DNA of 13,919 nucleotides. Source: Geminicoccaceae bacterium (GTDB lineage Bacteria; Pseudomonadota; Alphaproteobacteria; Geminicoccales; Geminicoccaceae). Numbering within the stretch: the first letter of the stretch is position 1; the number at the start of each line of letters is the position of its first letter. This document shows positions 1-8,010 of this stretch, one piece after another. Where the stretch lies: positions 1,755 to 15,673 of the forward strand of contig JAGREZ010000031.1 in NCBI GenBank assembly GCA_020446285.1, read 5' to 3'. The notes beneath the pieces were generated by a model that saw only the letters and a program-made list of their open reading frames with translations, did not search any database and had not been told where the DNA came from. The position numbers and the translations under genes are program-made.

Positions 1-1046
1 GCCTGCTGCAACAGTCTGGCGCCATCGATATCGTCATTCGTGTCCAGCCAGACGAACATGCCGCCTTCCGGCCGTGTCCAGCGGACCCCCGCCGGCATGT
101 GCGCTTCGAGTGCTCCGAGCATGGCATCGCGTCGATTGCGGTAGGTTTCGATATTGCGAGCCACCTGCGCATCGAACCCGGTCGAGGCGAGACGTTCGGC
201 AATCATCTGTGTGAGGGGCGGGCTGTGCAGGTCACCGGCCTGCTTGGCCAGGACGAGCTTCTGGATCAGTGCGGTCGAAGCGCAGATCCAGCCCACCCTG
301 AGTCCCGGCGACAGGGTCTTCGAGAATGTGCCGCAATAGGCCGTGATCGTCCGTTCGATCCCGCCGGCAAGTTCGCAGTCGATGGCAAGGCATGACGCGA
401 CCGGTTCGCCCTCGAAGCGGATCGACCGGTAGGCGGCGTCCTCGATGAACGGTACCCGCAGGTCGCGAACTCGCGCGACGAGTGCGCGCCGCCGGGCGAG
501 GGAAACGGTCTCGCCTGTGGGATTGGCGAAATCGGGCACGGCGTAGGCGAGCGTCAGCCCCTTGTCGAGCATGTCCGGGCGGGCCGGATCGAGCGTTGCA
601 TAGGCCGGTTCATAGGCATTGAACGCCTGCAATGCTCCAAGATAGGTCGGTGCGGTGACGGCGATGCGGTCGCCCGGATCGACCAGCAGTTTCGCGAGAA
701 GATCCAGCGCCTGCTGCGATCCGGTCGTAAGGAGGATGTTCTCGACGCTGCACTGTATCCTGTCCTTCGCCATGTGCCCGACGATCCACCGGCGAAGCGG
801 CAGATGGCCCTCACTCGGTGCATATTGCAGGGCCTGCACGGCGCTCGACGCATTGCCGAGAAGTTCGCCGGCGATGCGCCGCGTCTCGTCCAGCGGGAAG
901 AGTGTCGGTTCGGGAATGCCGCCGGCAAAGGAAATTATGTCGGGCTGATCGAGCAGCTTGAGCAGCTCGCGAATTTCGGACGCCTGCATCCGGCTCGCCC
1001 TTCCGGCAAGCGAGTGCAGCCACGAATTGTCAGGCTCGACCGACAT
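1..1046 (-). CDS. PLP-dependent aminotransferase, fold type I (3' end cut by the window)
   Basis: The minus strand from 1046 down to the window edge is one open frame of 348 codons. It reads as a class I/II aminotransferase of the LysN (2-aminoadipate aminotransferase) or MocR-catalytic-domain type, without the MocR DNA-binding domain. Visible motifs are AGGIPEP (41-47), TTGSQQALDLL (107-117, cofactor phosphate region), the NPTG motif (175-178), EDAAYR (202-207, with the Asp that contacts the pyridine nitrogen) and TFSKTLSPGLRVGW (240-253), where K243 is the Schiff-base lysine. Such enzymes move an amino group between an amino acid and a 2-oxo acid in the cytoplasm; the substrate cannot be read from sequence. 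I chose the ATG at 1046 because GGAG lies 6 nt upstream. An in-frame ATG at 1061 has no Shine-Dalgarno. The C-terminal part lies outside the window. The sulfotransferase upstream is on the same strand, 115 bp away. Confidence 0.9.
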   Translation of the reverse strand, partial: MSVEPDNSWLHSLAGRASRMQASEIRELLKLLDQPDIISFAGGIPEPTLFPLDETRRIAGELLGNASSAVQALQYAPSEGHLPLRRWIVGHMAKDRIQCSVENILLTTGSQQALDLLAKLLVDPGDRIAVTAPTYLGALQAFNAYEPAYATLDPARPDMLDKGLTLAYAVPDFANPTGETVSLARRRALVARVRDLRVPFIEDAAYRSIRFEGEPVASCLAIDCELAGGIERTITAYCGTFSKTLSPGLRVGWICASTALIQKLVLAKQAGDLHSPPLTQMIAERLASTGFDAQVARNIETYRNRRDAMLGALEAHMPAGVRWTRPEGGMFVWLDTNDDIDGARLLQQ

Positions 1047-1161
1047 CGGAGACTCCGGCATGCTGTGATGTCATGATGATTGCGGCTGCGGTACGATGCC
1101 CGTCAATCGCAACATTGTGCCGGTGACAATCCTGTATGCCGGGTCCTGCATGCGGATCGTT

Positions 1162-2010
1162 TCAGCCGTCGGTGTAGCCGAGCCGTTCGAGGCGACCACC
1201 CATCACCTTGTCGAAATGATCGCGGATGCGGGCGGTGAAATGGTTGCGCCAGTCGCCGGCGACACCCTTGCGGTTGTGCGCGTGAATGTCCTCCTCACCC
1301 TGCTTGCGCGGCCCTGTCAACGTCTGGAAGTTGTTGCGTGCATAGAGCGTGTCGAATGCCGTTTCAGGCAGATCGACTTCCAGATAGTCGAGCAGGCTGG
1401 CGAGGAATGCGCGGTTGTCGGCGGCGAGATCCTCGTAGCGCATCAGTCTCACATGCGGATCGTGCTTCGCCTCGAGCCATGAGAACTGGGTGGTGAAACT
1501 GCCATACGCCTCAAGCTTGTCGATGAGGAAGATCATGCCGTCCTCGAATTCCATGGACTGCAGGGCCGGGCGCAGCTCGTCGACCGGCTTGACCAGCGGA
1601 TGCGAATAGCGCGCGGAGAAATACCAGGAGACGATGGCGTCGCGGGGATCGCGCATGATGAAGAAGGCCCGGTATCGCGCCGGCTTGGGGATCGCCCGGT
1701 AGGTCGGATAGTCGATATAGAGGTGCGTGGCGATCGTGCCGCTGCCGAATTCCTGATCGATCCGCGCCTCCTTGAGGCCGAGATCGATATAGGGCACGGA
1801 GATGAGGCCCGTATGGTCGCGGAAGACGGGATCGGCAAAAACGCCGCGAAACCACTGGCTGGCGGTCTTCTGGGTGCAGCAGTGATAGATCGTGTCGAAG
1901 CGCGAACGGTCCTTTTGCTGCATCGAGCGATAGTAGCTCCAGACCGGCCTGACAAACGGGGTCCGATCAGCGAATTCCACGATCCTGGTGCGAAGGGTCT
2001 TGGCTGACAT
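1162..2010 (-). CDS. Sulfotransferase-domain protein (PAPS-dependent type)
   Basis: A 282-residue protein resembling cytosolic-type sulfotransferases, which move a sulfuryl group from PAPS to a hydroxyl or amine. The 5'-phosphosulfate loop is probably HCCTQKTASQWF (43-54, K48). The 3'-phosphate region is FIMRDPRDAIVSWYF (117-131, with R120 and S128). The late RKGVAGDW (247-254) matches the C-terminal PAPS-binding RKG motif. No signal peptide or membrane segment is visible, so it should be cytoplasmic. The ATG at 2010 is preferred because AAGGA lies about 6 nt upstream; the longer frame from 2085 has no ribosome site and adds an unconvincing leader. The next gene upstream on this strand is a flippase, which suggests a glycan or lipid-linked acceptor, but that is inference. 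The gap to the flippase (2011-2234) is large enough for its own promoter. Confidence 0.85.
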   Translation of the reverse strand: MSAKTLRTRIVEFADRTPFVRPVWSYYRSMQQKDRSRFDTIYHCCTQKTASQWFRGVFADPVFRDHTGLISVPYIDLGLKEARIDQEFGSGTIATHLYIDYPTYRAIPKPARYRAFFIMRDPRDAIVSWYFSARYSHPLVKPVDELRPALQSMEFEDGMIFLIDKLEAYGSFTTQFSWLEAKHDPHVRLMRYEDLAADNRAFLASLLDYLEVDLPETAFDTLYARNNFQTLTGPRKQGEEDIHAHNRKGVAGDWRNHFTARIRDHFDKVMGGRLERLGYTDG

Positions 2011-2234
2011 GGATGATCCTTCCACTCGAACAGGGCCGGTCACCGGACCAGATCCGGTCTCCGCGCGGAGCAGGATATTCTGCATTGCTCAGACGTTTGG
2101 TATCGAGGCAACATGAGCGCTCAAGTTGAAAAAACTTGTGACATCCTTTACCCGAAGGAAATGACTCAGGGTTTTATGTTGTCAAGTAGTTTTCGCGCAA
2201 AAGTGCATATGGTGTTCTCGATAGCGCGAAGCTC
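2011..2234. other. A/T-richer intergenic region between flippase and sulfotransferase
   Basis: These 224 bases hold no supported gene. Bases 2110-2230 are clearly richer in A/T than the flanks. On the minus strand a perfect TTGACA lies at 2185-2180, a possible -35 for the sulfotransferase, but the hexamer 17 bp further on (ATTTCC) is a poor -10. There is also a 6-bp inverted repeat, CAAGTT (2122-2127) and AACTTG (2133-2138), around a 5-nt loop. Together these are compatible with a promoter or regulatory region, not proof of one. Confidence 0.3.
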
Positions 2235-3674
2235 TCAGGACCGGCGGCTGGAAAGCAGTGCCATCGGAACAGCACGCAGGACGAAAAGACAGCCCAGATA
2301 CAGGCCGCCGCCGAGCACGCCGGCAACGAGCCAGTGCAGGCCCATCGAGGTTCCCGCGATCATCGACAGCCAGCCGAGTGCCGCCGACAGGGCGATGCGG
2401 GCGATGCGCGAATCTGTGAGGGCGAAGTGGCCGGAGGCGAGGGCTGTGCGGCCGAGACCGATGGCAAGCCCGGTCTCGATGGCCGCCGTGGCGAGTGCCG
2501 CACCCGTCTGGGCGAGCCATGGCACGAGCGCCATATAGGTCGGGACGGCAATGGCAAGCAGGGTGATGTCCACGCGCATGGCCTGTTTCTGTTGGTCCAT
2601 CGCGACGAGCATGTGGCGGAAGATCTGGCCGCAGGCATTGGCGGTGATCGCGACACCGATCAGGCACAGCGCCGGATAGGCGGCGGCGAAGGCGTCGCCG
2701 GCCAGGAGCGCCAGGATTTCACGACCGAAGGCGAGAAAGCCGATCAGGACGCCGCCGCCGAAGATGAGCATGGTGTCGACGGCATCCGTCAGGAGCCTGC
2801 CCGTTGCCCTCGTGTCGTGGCAAGAGAGTGCGGCGACCAGCATGGGCATGAGCATTCCGGCGAACAGGGTGGACATGCCCGACAGGATCTCGAAGACCTT
2901 GCTCGGCACGCCATAGAGACCGACCGCGGCAGCACTGCCGAGAAGCGAGAGAATCAGGATGTCGCCGCGCAGGATGACCATGAGCGCCAGCCGCGAGCCG
3001 GCAAGGGGCAGACCGGCCCTGAGCATGTCGCGCCATTGTTGCGGATCCAGGGTCGGTCTGAAGGGTTCGAGGCGGGCGGCAAGCCACCAGACCAGGGAAA
3101 GCTGCACGACGCCGCCCGCGACCATCGCCAGCAGCATCGCGCCGACGCCACCCTCCGCGCGCACCGCCAGCCAGACGCCGGCCAGCATGACCAGCCCGCC
3201 GCCCGTCTCTGCCAGCATCTGCAGATCCTGGCGGAGATGCTTCTGGAAGACGGCCTGCAACAGCATGCAGGTCTGGAAGAGAACGAAATAGGGTGCGGCG
3301 ATGACCATGCCGTTGAGCACGATGGAGTCATAGGGCAGAAGGCGGGAGAGGAGGGCGACCGCGACCATGATCGTCGTCGTCGCGATCAGCCGCAGGGTGG
3401 CGCCGGCGCCAAGTGTGGCGGCGCTGTCCATCGACGGATCGGAAATCCGTCGCAACACGACGAATTGCAGGCCGAGATCGGCGAGTATGGCGCCGATACC
3501 GGCAAGCGTCAGGACGGTCCGGTAATGACCGTAGCCCTCGGGGCCGAGATGGCGGGTCAGGAGGGCGATCGCGGCGAAACCGATGGCGATGGTCAGGATC
3601 CGTCCGACGAGAACGGCCGCCATGTTGCCGGCCAGTGCCGGCCCCGATTTCGCCTTGTTACCAGTAGAGCGCAT
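2235..3674 (-). CDS. Wzx-like polysaccharide flippase (MOP superfamily)
   Basis: A 479-residue, strongly hydrophobic protein with about 12-14 predicted membrane segments, the size and pattern of the RfbX/Wzx oligosaccharide flippases. The first helix (about 17-37) is followed by TRHLGPEGYGHYRTVLTL (40-57), the family's characteristic early loop. In mid-protein, AVGLYGVPSKVFEIL matches the conserved Gly-x-Tyr...Lys/Glu segment of the second half. Family members move undecaprenyl-linked oligosaccharides across the inner membrane for O-antigen, capsule or exopolysaccharide assembly. No polymerase or glycosyltransferases lie in the window, so the cargo is unknown. The ATG at 3674 lacks a strong ribosome site; the next in-frame Met (residue 18) would remove a short basic N-terminus but keep every helix. 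The gene follows the MOSC gene on the same strand after 72 bp. It may be read through from that operon or have its own promoter. Confidence 0.88.
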   Translation of the reverse strand: MRSTGNKAKSGPALAGNMAAVLVGRILTIAIGFAAIALLTRHLGPEGYGHYRTVLTLAGIGAILADLGLQFVVLRRISDPSMDSAATLGAGATLRLIATTTIMVAVALLSRLLPYDSIVLNGMVIAAPYFVLFQTCMLLQAVFQKHLRQDLQMLAETGGGLVMLAGVWLAVRAEGGVGAMLLAMVAGGVVQLSLVWWLAARLEPFRPTLDPQQWRDMLRAGLPLAGSRLALMVILRGDILILSLLGSAAAVGLYGVPSKVFEILSGMSTLFAGMLMPMLVAALSCHDTRATGRLLTDAVDTMLIFGGGVLIGFLAFGREILALLAGDAFAAAYPALCLIGVAITANACGQIFRHMLVAMDQQKQAMRVDITLLAIAVPTYMALVPWLAQTGAALATAAIETGLAIGLGRTALASGHFALTDSRIARIALSAALGWLSMIAGTSMGLHWLVAGVLGGGLYLGCLFVLRAVPMALLSSRRS

Positions 3675-3709
3675 GCCGGTCCGCTACAGCCGTCAGGAAA
3701 GGTGTGGAC

Positions 3710-3732
3710 GCCCGTCCGGGTACCCTTCGGGC
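3710..3732. terminator. Candidate hairpin between MOSC gene and flippase
   Basis: GCCCG (3710-3714) and CGGGC (3728-3732) form a 5-bp inverted repeat around the self-complementary GGGTACCC (3718-3725). It lies just after the MOSC stop as read on the minus strand. There is no T-run after it, so it would be at best an imperfect intrinsic terminator or an mRNA-stabilising hairpin. Confidence 0.25.
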
Positions 3733-3746
3733 ATGGAGACCGGCGT

Positions 3747-4298
3747 TCAGGTGTCGATCCGGCGCAGCCTGTCGCCGCTTCGAACCTCGCCATCCCGGAC
3801 GATCCTGCAATTGACGCCACGCAGGCGAAGCGCCTTGCCCTCGCGGGAATTGACGAAACGGCAGGCATCGATGCCGTAGCGCTCGATGAACTGGTCGCAG
3901 CCGAGATGAGGTTCCGCACTGACTTCGAGAACGGCCGTGCCGATCCCGATGTGCGTGCCGGCGGGAAGGTTTTCGGCGGAGAGATCGAAATCGACGAAGA
4001 ACTGATCGCCCGCCGGCGGCCAGTTGTCCCGGTCGCCGGCGATGGCTTCGATCATGCGCGCATTCATGAGCGTGACCTGCATCTCGCGCCAGATCTCACC
4101 AGTCTCCCTGTCGCGCGGGGCGGTCAGGATCCAGCGATCACCCTGTGCACCCTCCCCGGTCGAAAGGCGAACGCTTTCCCTTGCCTCGCGCTTGCCCTTC
4201 GCCGGGCGGATCTGCGCGAACTCGACCGTACCCTCGTCCTTCGGCGATGCCAGAACATGATCGAGGGACGCCTGCAGATCCGCCGTCTTGCGGAACAT
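3747..4298 (-). CDS. MOSC domain-containing protein
   Basis: A 183-residue cytoplasmic protein with no signal peptide. Residues about 22-182 read as a single MOSC domain, the fold shared with the C-terminus of eukaryotic Moco sulfurase, mARC, YiiM and YcbX. Recognisable parts are the QGDRWILTAPRD loop (52-63), VTLMNARMIEAIAG (75-88), LSAENLPAGTHIGIG (106-120), HLGCDQFIERYG (131-142, C134 in the place of the family's conserved Cys) and the terminal EVRSGDRLRRI. MOSC domains are linked to molybdenum cofactor or sulfur handling; no reaction can be assigned to this stand-alone form. Its ATG shares one base with the grxD stop (TGATG at 4300-4296), so translation is probably coupled. No good Shine-Dalgarno is visible, which supports coupling. 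A small CTCGC/GCGAG hairpin (4308-4321) sits just before the start. It is the last gene of the purQ-purL-bolA-grxD operon. Confidence 0.82.
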   Translation of the reverse strand: MFRKTADLQASLDHVLASPKDEGTVEFAQIRPAKGKREARESVRLSTGEGAQGDRWILTAPRDRETGEIWREMQVTLMNARMIEAIAGDRDNWPPAGDQFFVDFDLSAENLPAGTHIGIGTAVLEVSAEPHLGCDQFIERYGIDACRFVNSREGKALRLRGVNCRIVRDGEVRSGDRLRRIDT

Positions 4299-4636
4299 CA
4301 GCCGTTGCTCGCGGGAGCGAGGCCCTTTTCCGTCATCATGGCCTGCATCTCACCCGCCTCGAACATCTCCTTCATGATGTCGAAGCCGCCGATGAACTCG
4401 CCCTTGACATAGAGCTGCGGGATGGTCGGCCAGTTGGAGAAGGTCTTGATACCCTCGCGCAGATCCTGATCCTCGAGCACATTGTAGGACTGGAACTTCA
4501 CACCGAGATGCGAGAGCACCTGAATGGCGCCCGCAGAAAAGCCGCACATCGGGAAAACCGGTGTGCCCTTCATGTAAAGGACGATATCGTCCTCGCTGAT
4601 CTGCTGCTGGATACGTTCCTGGGTAGGATCACTCAT
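4298..4636 (-). CDS. grxD: Monothiol glutaredoxin Grx4/GrxD
   Basis: A 112-residue monothiol glutaredoxin of the usual single-domain length. The active site is PMCGFSAG (29-36), the diagnostic CGFS motif with the cluster-ligating Cys at 31. Other family features are VLYMKGTP (19-26, with the glutathione-contacting Lys), WPTIPQLYVKGEFIGGFDI (69-87, with the cis-Pro segment) and the GG pair. CGFS glutaredoxins bind a glutathione-coordinated [2Fe-2S] cluster as homodimers or with BolA proteins, and act in iron-sulfur transfer and iron sensing in the cytoplasm. The ATG at 4636 is chosen because GAGGG lies about 9 nt upstream and it matches family starts; the open frame continues much further upstream only as a shadow of bolA. 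It lies 29 bp after bolA and overlaps the MOSC gene by one base. Confidence 0.96.
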   Translation of the reverse strand: MSDPTQERIQQQISEDDIVLYMKGTPVFPMCGFSAGAIQVLSHLGVKFQSYNVLEDQDLREGIKTFSNWPTIPQLYVKGEFIGGFDIMKEMFEAGEMQAMMTEKGLAPASNG

Positions 4637-4665
4637 CGGTCGTTTCCCTCGTTGGGTCTGTACGG

Positions 4666-4899
4666 TCAGGCGGGTGCCGAAGTGTTGAGGGCGAGCGCAT
4701 GCAGTTCGCTGCCCATGCGGCCGCCGAGCGCCTTGTACACGATCTGGTGCTGTTGCACCCGGCTCTTGCCGCGAAATGCCTCGGCGACGATGGTCGCGCG
4801 GTAATGATCGCCGTCGCCGGCGAGGTCGTCGATGGTGACCTCGGCATCCGGCAGCGCCGCCTTGATCAGGTTCTCGATCTCGCCTGCCTGCATTGCCAT
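4666..4899 (-). CDS. bolA: BolA-family protein
   Basis: A 77-residue BolA/IbaG-type protein of the short kind found next to grxD. It has the class II KH-like BolA fold: MAMQAGEIENLIKAALP helix, AEVTIDDLAGDGDHYRATIV strands, then the FRGKSRVQQHQIVYKAL segment (42-58), where H51 is the conserved helix His that can ligate a [2Fe-2S] cluster with Grx4, and the terminal ELHALALNTSAP (65-76). The loop ahead of it has His rather than Cys (GDHY, 30-33). The start at 4899 is supported by AGGAG about 9 nt upstream and by the family length; a longer frame from 5028 only overlaps the purL tail. Known biology puts BolA with monothiol glutaredoxin in heterodimers that hold or deliver [2Fe-2S] clusters; the immediate grxD neighbour fits. 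It follows purL after 43 bp. Confidence 0.94.
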   Translation of the reverse strand: MAMQAGEIENLIKAALPDAEVTIDDLAGDGDHYRATIVAEAFRGKSRVQQHQIVYKALGGRMGSELHALALNTSAPA

Positions 4900-4942
4900 T
4901 TCGCACCACTCCTGGAATTCGGGTTCGCCGCCGGTACCGGTA

Positions 4943-7162
4943 TCAGCGCCGTCTGCCCATATAGTCGGGAAGCCAGCCTTCATGGCATCGACGAAGATCT
5001 TCAAGCGATATGCAACTGCCTGCGCCAAGCGTCAATGCGTCACCGCCCGTCTCTCCGACGCGGCGCGCGATCACGCCGGCCGAAACGGCGAGGGCGAGAA
5101 GCTCGTTCAGTATGCGCGATTCAACCGCCAGAAGATAGCGCCCCTGATCCTCGCCGAACAGCCAGCCATTGGTCGAAAAGACATCGGCCGGAATGTCGAT
5201 GGACGCGCCGATGCCGGATGCCAGCGCCATCTCCGCGGCGGCGACGGCGAGGCCGCCATCGCTCAGGTCGTGGCAGGCGCAAACGAATCCCCTCTGGATC
5301 ATGTCGCTGACGAAACGACCCTGACGAAGCTCCTGCCCGAGATGGACCGGTGGCGGTGCGCCATTGTTGCGACCGCACACGACCCGCCAAAAGAGCGAGG
5401 CACCGATCCAGTGACCGCCATCGCCGACAAGGACGAGCGAGAGGCCGGCGGCATCGGGGGCGATGGTGACCATGTGATCGAGATTCTCGATCAGGCCGAC
5501 GCCGCCGACATTGGGCGTGGGCAGGATCGCCCGACCCTCGGTCTCGTTGTAGAGCGAGACATTGCCGGAGACGACGGGAAAGTCGAGGACGCGGCAGGCT
5601 TCGGCCATGCCTTCTATGCAGTCCACGAGCTGACCCATGATGCGCGGCCGTTCGGGATTGCCGAAATTCAGGCAGTTGGTGATGGCCAGCGGTCTGGCAC
5701 CGGTCGCAACGAGATTGCGCCAGGCTTCCGCCACCGCCTGCCTGCCGCCCTCGCGAGGATCGGCCTCGCAGTAGCGCGGCGTGCAGTCGGATGTGACCGC
5801 GAGGCCCCGGTTGGTGCCATGCACACGGATGACGGCGGCGTCTCCGCCCGGTCGCTGGACGGTGTCGCCCATGACCATGTGATCATACTGCTCGTAGATC
5901 CATCGCTTGCTGGCGAGATCGGGCGAACCCATCAGCTTGAGCAGGCTGACGTCGTGATCGCCGACCGCGAGCCGGTCGTCGGCGAACACCGGTACCCGCG
6001 GCGGCGATTTCTCATGCGGCCGGTCATAGACGGGCGAGGCGCCGGAGACCGGCGCGATCGGCACGTCCGCGACCGTTTCGCCGTTCCACAGGAGGACCAT
6101 GCGGCCCGTATCGGTGACGCGCCCGACGCTGGCGAACGCCAGCCCCCATTTCTCGAAGATCGCGTGCGCCTCGTCCTCGCGGCCCTGCTGCAGGACGAGA
6201 AGCATGCGCTCCTGGCTTTCCGAGAGCATGATCTCGTAGGGCGTCATTCCTTCCTCGCGCAGCGGCACCGCCGACAGGTTCATCTCGATACCGCAGCCGC
6301 CACGGCTGGCCATCTCGAAGGAGGATGAGGTGAGGCCGGCCGCACCCATATCCTGGATGGCGACGATGCAGTCATGCTCCATCAGTTCGAGGCAGGCCTC
6401 GATGAGGAGTTTCTCGGTGAACGGGTCGCCGACCTGCACGGTCGGCCGTTTCGCCTCGCTCTCCTCGGTGAATTCCGCCGACGCCATGGTGGCGCCATGG
6501 ATGCCGTCGCGGCCGGTCTTCGCGCCGACATAGATCACCGGATTGCCGACGCCGCTCGCCTCAGCGTAGAATACACGATCCGCCCGGGCAATGCCGACGC
6601 ACATGGCGTTGACGAGAATATTGCCGTTGTAGGCGGGATCGAAGGTGCATTCGCCGGCCACCGTCGGCACGCCCACACAATTGCCATAGCCGCCGATGCC
6701 GGCGACCACACCGGAGACGAGATGGCGGGTTTTCGGGTGCGCTGGTTCGCCGAAACGAAGGGCGTTCAGCATCGCCACCGGCCGTGCACCCATGGTGAAC
6801 ACGTCGCGCAGGATGCCGCCGACACCGGTTGCGGCCCCCTGGAAGGGCTCGATGAAGCTCGGATGATTGTGGCTTTCCATCTTGAAGATGGCCACATGAC
6901 CCTCGCCGATATCGACGACGCCCGCATTCTCCCCCGGACCACAGACGACCCATGGGGCTTCGGTGGGGAACTTGCCCAGGTGCTTCTTCGAGCTCTTGTA
7001 GGAGCAGTGCTCCGACCACATGACCGAAAAGATGCCGAGTTCGACGAGATTCGGCTCGCGGCCGAGAATGTCGAGGATGAGTCCGTGTTCATCCTTCGAC
7101 AGGCCATGTTCGGCGACGATGTCCGGGGTGATCGGGGGGGCGGTCGACGGTGTTCCGGCCAT
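4943..7162 (-). CDS. purL: Phosphoribosylformylglycinamidine synthase, PurL subunit (small type)
   Basis: A 739-residue small-type PurL, full length for the family. With PurQ and PurS it makes FGAM synthetase, which converts FGAR, glutamine and ATP to FGAM in the fourth step of purine synthesis. Visible motifs: [11 protein letters not shown] (50-60, catalytic His52), KMESHNHPS (94-102, nucleotide/Mg site), [18 protein letters not shown] (111-128), [12 protein letters not shown] (160-171), [24 protein letters not shown], then the second half with [18 protein letters not shown] and the late [13 protein letters not shown]. Two AIRS-like halves are therefore present and intact. The start at 7162 shares one base with the purQ stop (TGATG), with GGAGG inside the purQ end about 10 nt upstream. 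The long frame that continues beyond 7162 is out of register with purQ and is a shadow. bolA follows 43 bp downstream. Confidence 0.98.
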   Translation of the reverse strand: MAGTPSTAPPITPDIVAEHGLSKDEHGLILDILGREPNLVELGIFSVMWSEHCSYKSSKKHLGKFPTEAPWVVCGPGENAGVVDIGEGHVAIFKMESHNHPSFIEPFQGAATGVGGILRDVFTMGARPVAMLNALRFGEPAHPKTRHLVSGVVAGIGGYGNCVGVPTVAGECTFDPAYNGNILVNAMCVGIARADRVFYAEASGVGNPVIYVGAKTGRDGIHGATMASAEFTEESEAKRPTVQVGDPFTEKLLIEACLELMEHDCIVAIQDMGAAGLTSSSFEMASRGGCGIEMNLSAVPLREEGMTPYEIMLSESQERMLLVLQQGREDEAHAIFEKWGLAFASVGRVTDTGRMVLLWNGETVADVPIAPVSGASPVYDRPHEKSPPRVPVFADDRLAVGDHDVSLLKLMGSPDLASKRWIYEQYDHMVMGDTVQRPGGDAAVIRVHGTNRGLAVTSDCTPRYCEADPREGGRQAVAEAWRNLVATGARPLAITNCLNFGNPERPRIMGQLVDCIEGMAEACRVLDFPVVSGNVSLYNETEGRAILPTPNVGGVGLIENLDHMVTIAPDAAGLSLVLVGDGGHWIGASLFWRVVCGRNNGAPPPVHLGQELRQGRFVSDMIQRGFVCACHDLSDGGLAVAAAEMALASGIGASIDIPADVFSTNGWLFGEDQGRYLLAVESRILNELLALAVSAGVIARRVGETGGDALTLGAGSCISLEDLRRCHEGWLPDYMGRRR

Positions 7163-7824
7163 CAGCCCGCGACCTCCATGAAGCCTTCGAACATGCGCTT
7201 TCCATCCCCACCGCCGAGCGCCGGCTCGATGGCACGCTCGGGATGCGGCATGAGCCCGAGCACGTTGCGCCGCCTGTTGAGCACGCCGGCGATATCGGCG
7301 GTGGAACCGTTGGGATTGTCGAGATAGCGAAAGGCGATGCGGTCCTCGTCCTCGAGCCGCGAGAGGCCGTCCGGGTCGATGACGTAGTTTCCGTCGTGAT
7401 GTGCGACCGGCAGGGTGATGCGCTCGCCGCGGCGATAGCCGGATGTGAAGGGCGAACGGTCGCTCGCGACCTCGAGTCCGGCCGGGCGGCAGACGAAGGA
7501 GAGCCCGCGATTGCGGATGAGCGCGCCCGGAAGGAGCCCGCACTCGGTGAGGATCTGGAACCCGTTGCAGATGCCGAGGACCGGCACGCCGGCTTCCGCC
7601 TTGCGCAGGAGATCGGCCATGATCGGCGAACGTGCGGCGATGGCGCCGCAGCGCAGGAAATCGCCGTAGGAAAAGCCGCCCGGCACGCCGATCAGATCGA
7701 CATCGCCGAGATCGCGGTCGCGATGCCAGACACGCTCGACCCTGCAGGACAGGATACGTTCGAACGCGACGGCGAGATCGCGGTCGCAGTTGGAGCCGGG
7801 AAAGGTGATCACGGCGGCACGCAT
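7162..7824 (-). CDS. purQ: Phosphoribosylformylglycinamidine synthase, glutaminase subunit PurQ
   Basis: A 220-residue class I glutamine amidotransferase that supplies ammonia to PurL. It begins [16 protein letters not shown], the classic PurQ start. It carries [19 protein letters not shown] (oxyanion region), [13 protein letters not shown] with the catalytic Cys nucleophile, AHHDGNY, and [11 protein letters not shown] with the His-Glu of the triad. The start at 7824 is chosen by homology and by GGAG about 9-12 nt upstream. The same frame extends to 7884 but the extra 20 residues look like leader sequence. It is the first gene of the minus-strand operon. In many alphaproteobacteria purS lies directly upstream; here the next gene (8011) is divergent and the 186-bp gap is too short for a purS gene, so PurS must be encoded elsewhere. 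Promoter candidates lie at 7947-7974. Confidence 0.97.
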   Translation of the reverse strand: MRAAVITFPGSNCDRDLAVAFERILSCRVERVWHRDRDLGDVDLIGVPGGFSYGDFLRCGAIAARSPIMADLLRKAEAGVPVLGICNGFQILTECGLLPGALIRNRGLSFVCRPAGLEVASDRSPFTSGYRRGERITLPVAHHDGNYVIDPDGLSRLEDEDRIAFRYLDNPNGSTADIAGVLNRRRNVLGLMPHPERAIEPALGGGDGKRMFEGFMEVAG

Positions 7825-7945
7825 GGCAACTCCGCGGGAGACTGGTGGCGCGGGCTGGATAGCGCCGCCAGGGCAAGGGGGCAAGTGCGGCGGGCATGGT
7901 GTGGCAAGCTGCCGGGCATCGCCGGAACAGTGAATAGACCCGTAT

Positions 7946-7958
7946 TAAGATAATCTTA
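7946..7958. promoter_or_regulatory. 13-bp palindrome, possible operator
   Basis: TAAGAT-A-ATCTTA is a perfect inverted repeat with 6-bp arms around one central base. It lies in an A/T pocket of an otherwise GC-rich divergent intergenic region, 53 bp before the plus-strand gene at 8011 and 122 bp before purQ. It overlaps the candidate purQ -10 and a plus-strand GATAAT (7949-7954) that could be a -10 for 8011. It could be a repressor site shared by both directions. No regulator family is assigned. Confidence 0.35.
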
Positions 7959-7974
7959 GTGCAGTGGATGTCAT
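7947..7974 (-). promoter_or_regulatory. Candidate purQ operon promoter
   Basis: On the minus strand ATGACA (7974-7969, five of six bases of TTGACA) is followed after 16 bp by TATCTT (7952-7947, four of six bases of TATAAT). Transcription would begin near 7940, giving a leader of about 115 nt before purQ. I see no clear riboswitch fold in that leader. The call rests on hexamer match only. Confidence 0.3.
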
Positions 7975-8010
7975 CATTGGGGGAGCAGTCTAACGAGAAA
8001 GGCCCTGCGC

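Noticed and set aside
1047..1161. Possible promoter for the aminotransferase (minus-strand TTGACG)
   Set aside because: The only -10-like hexamer with a moderate match needs a 19-bp spacer. Too weak to list.
2334..4412. A 692-codon open frame on the plus strand
   Set aside because: It lies antisense to the flippase and MOSC genes and runs across gene boundaries. Its product is Asp/Arg/Gln/Gly-rich with no domain. It is a by-product of GC-rich codon use.
4832..6328. A 498-codon plus-strand frame opposite purL and bolA
   Set aside because: Antisense shadow of purL, with low-complexity Asp/Arg/Ala composition.
7825..7945. Possible riboswitch in the purQ leader
   Set aside because: A leader of about 115 nt is plausible, but I found no purine-riboswitch core or clear terminator/antiterminator pair.
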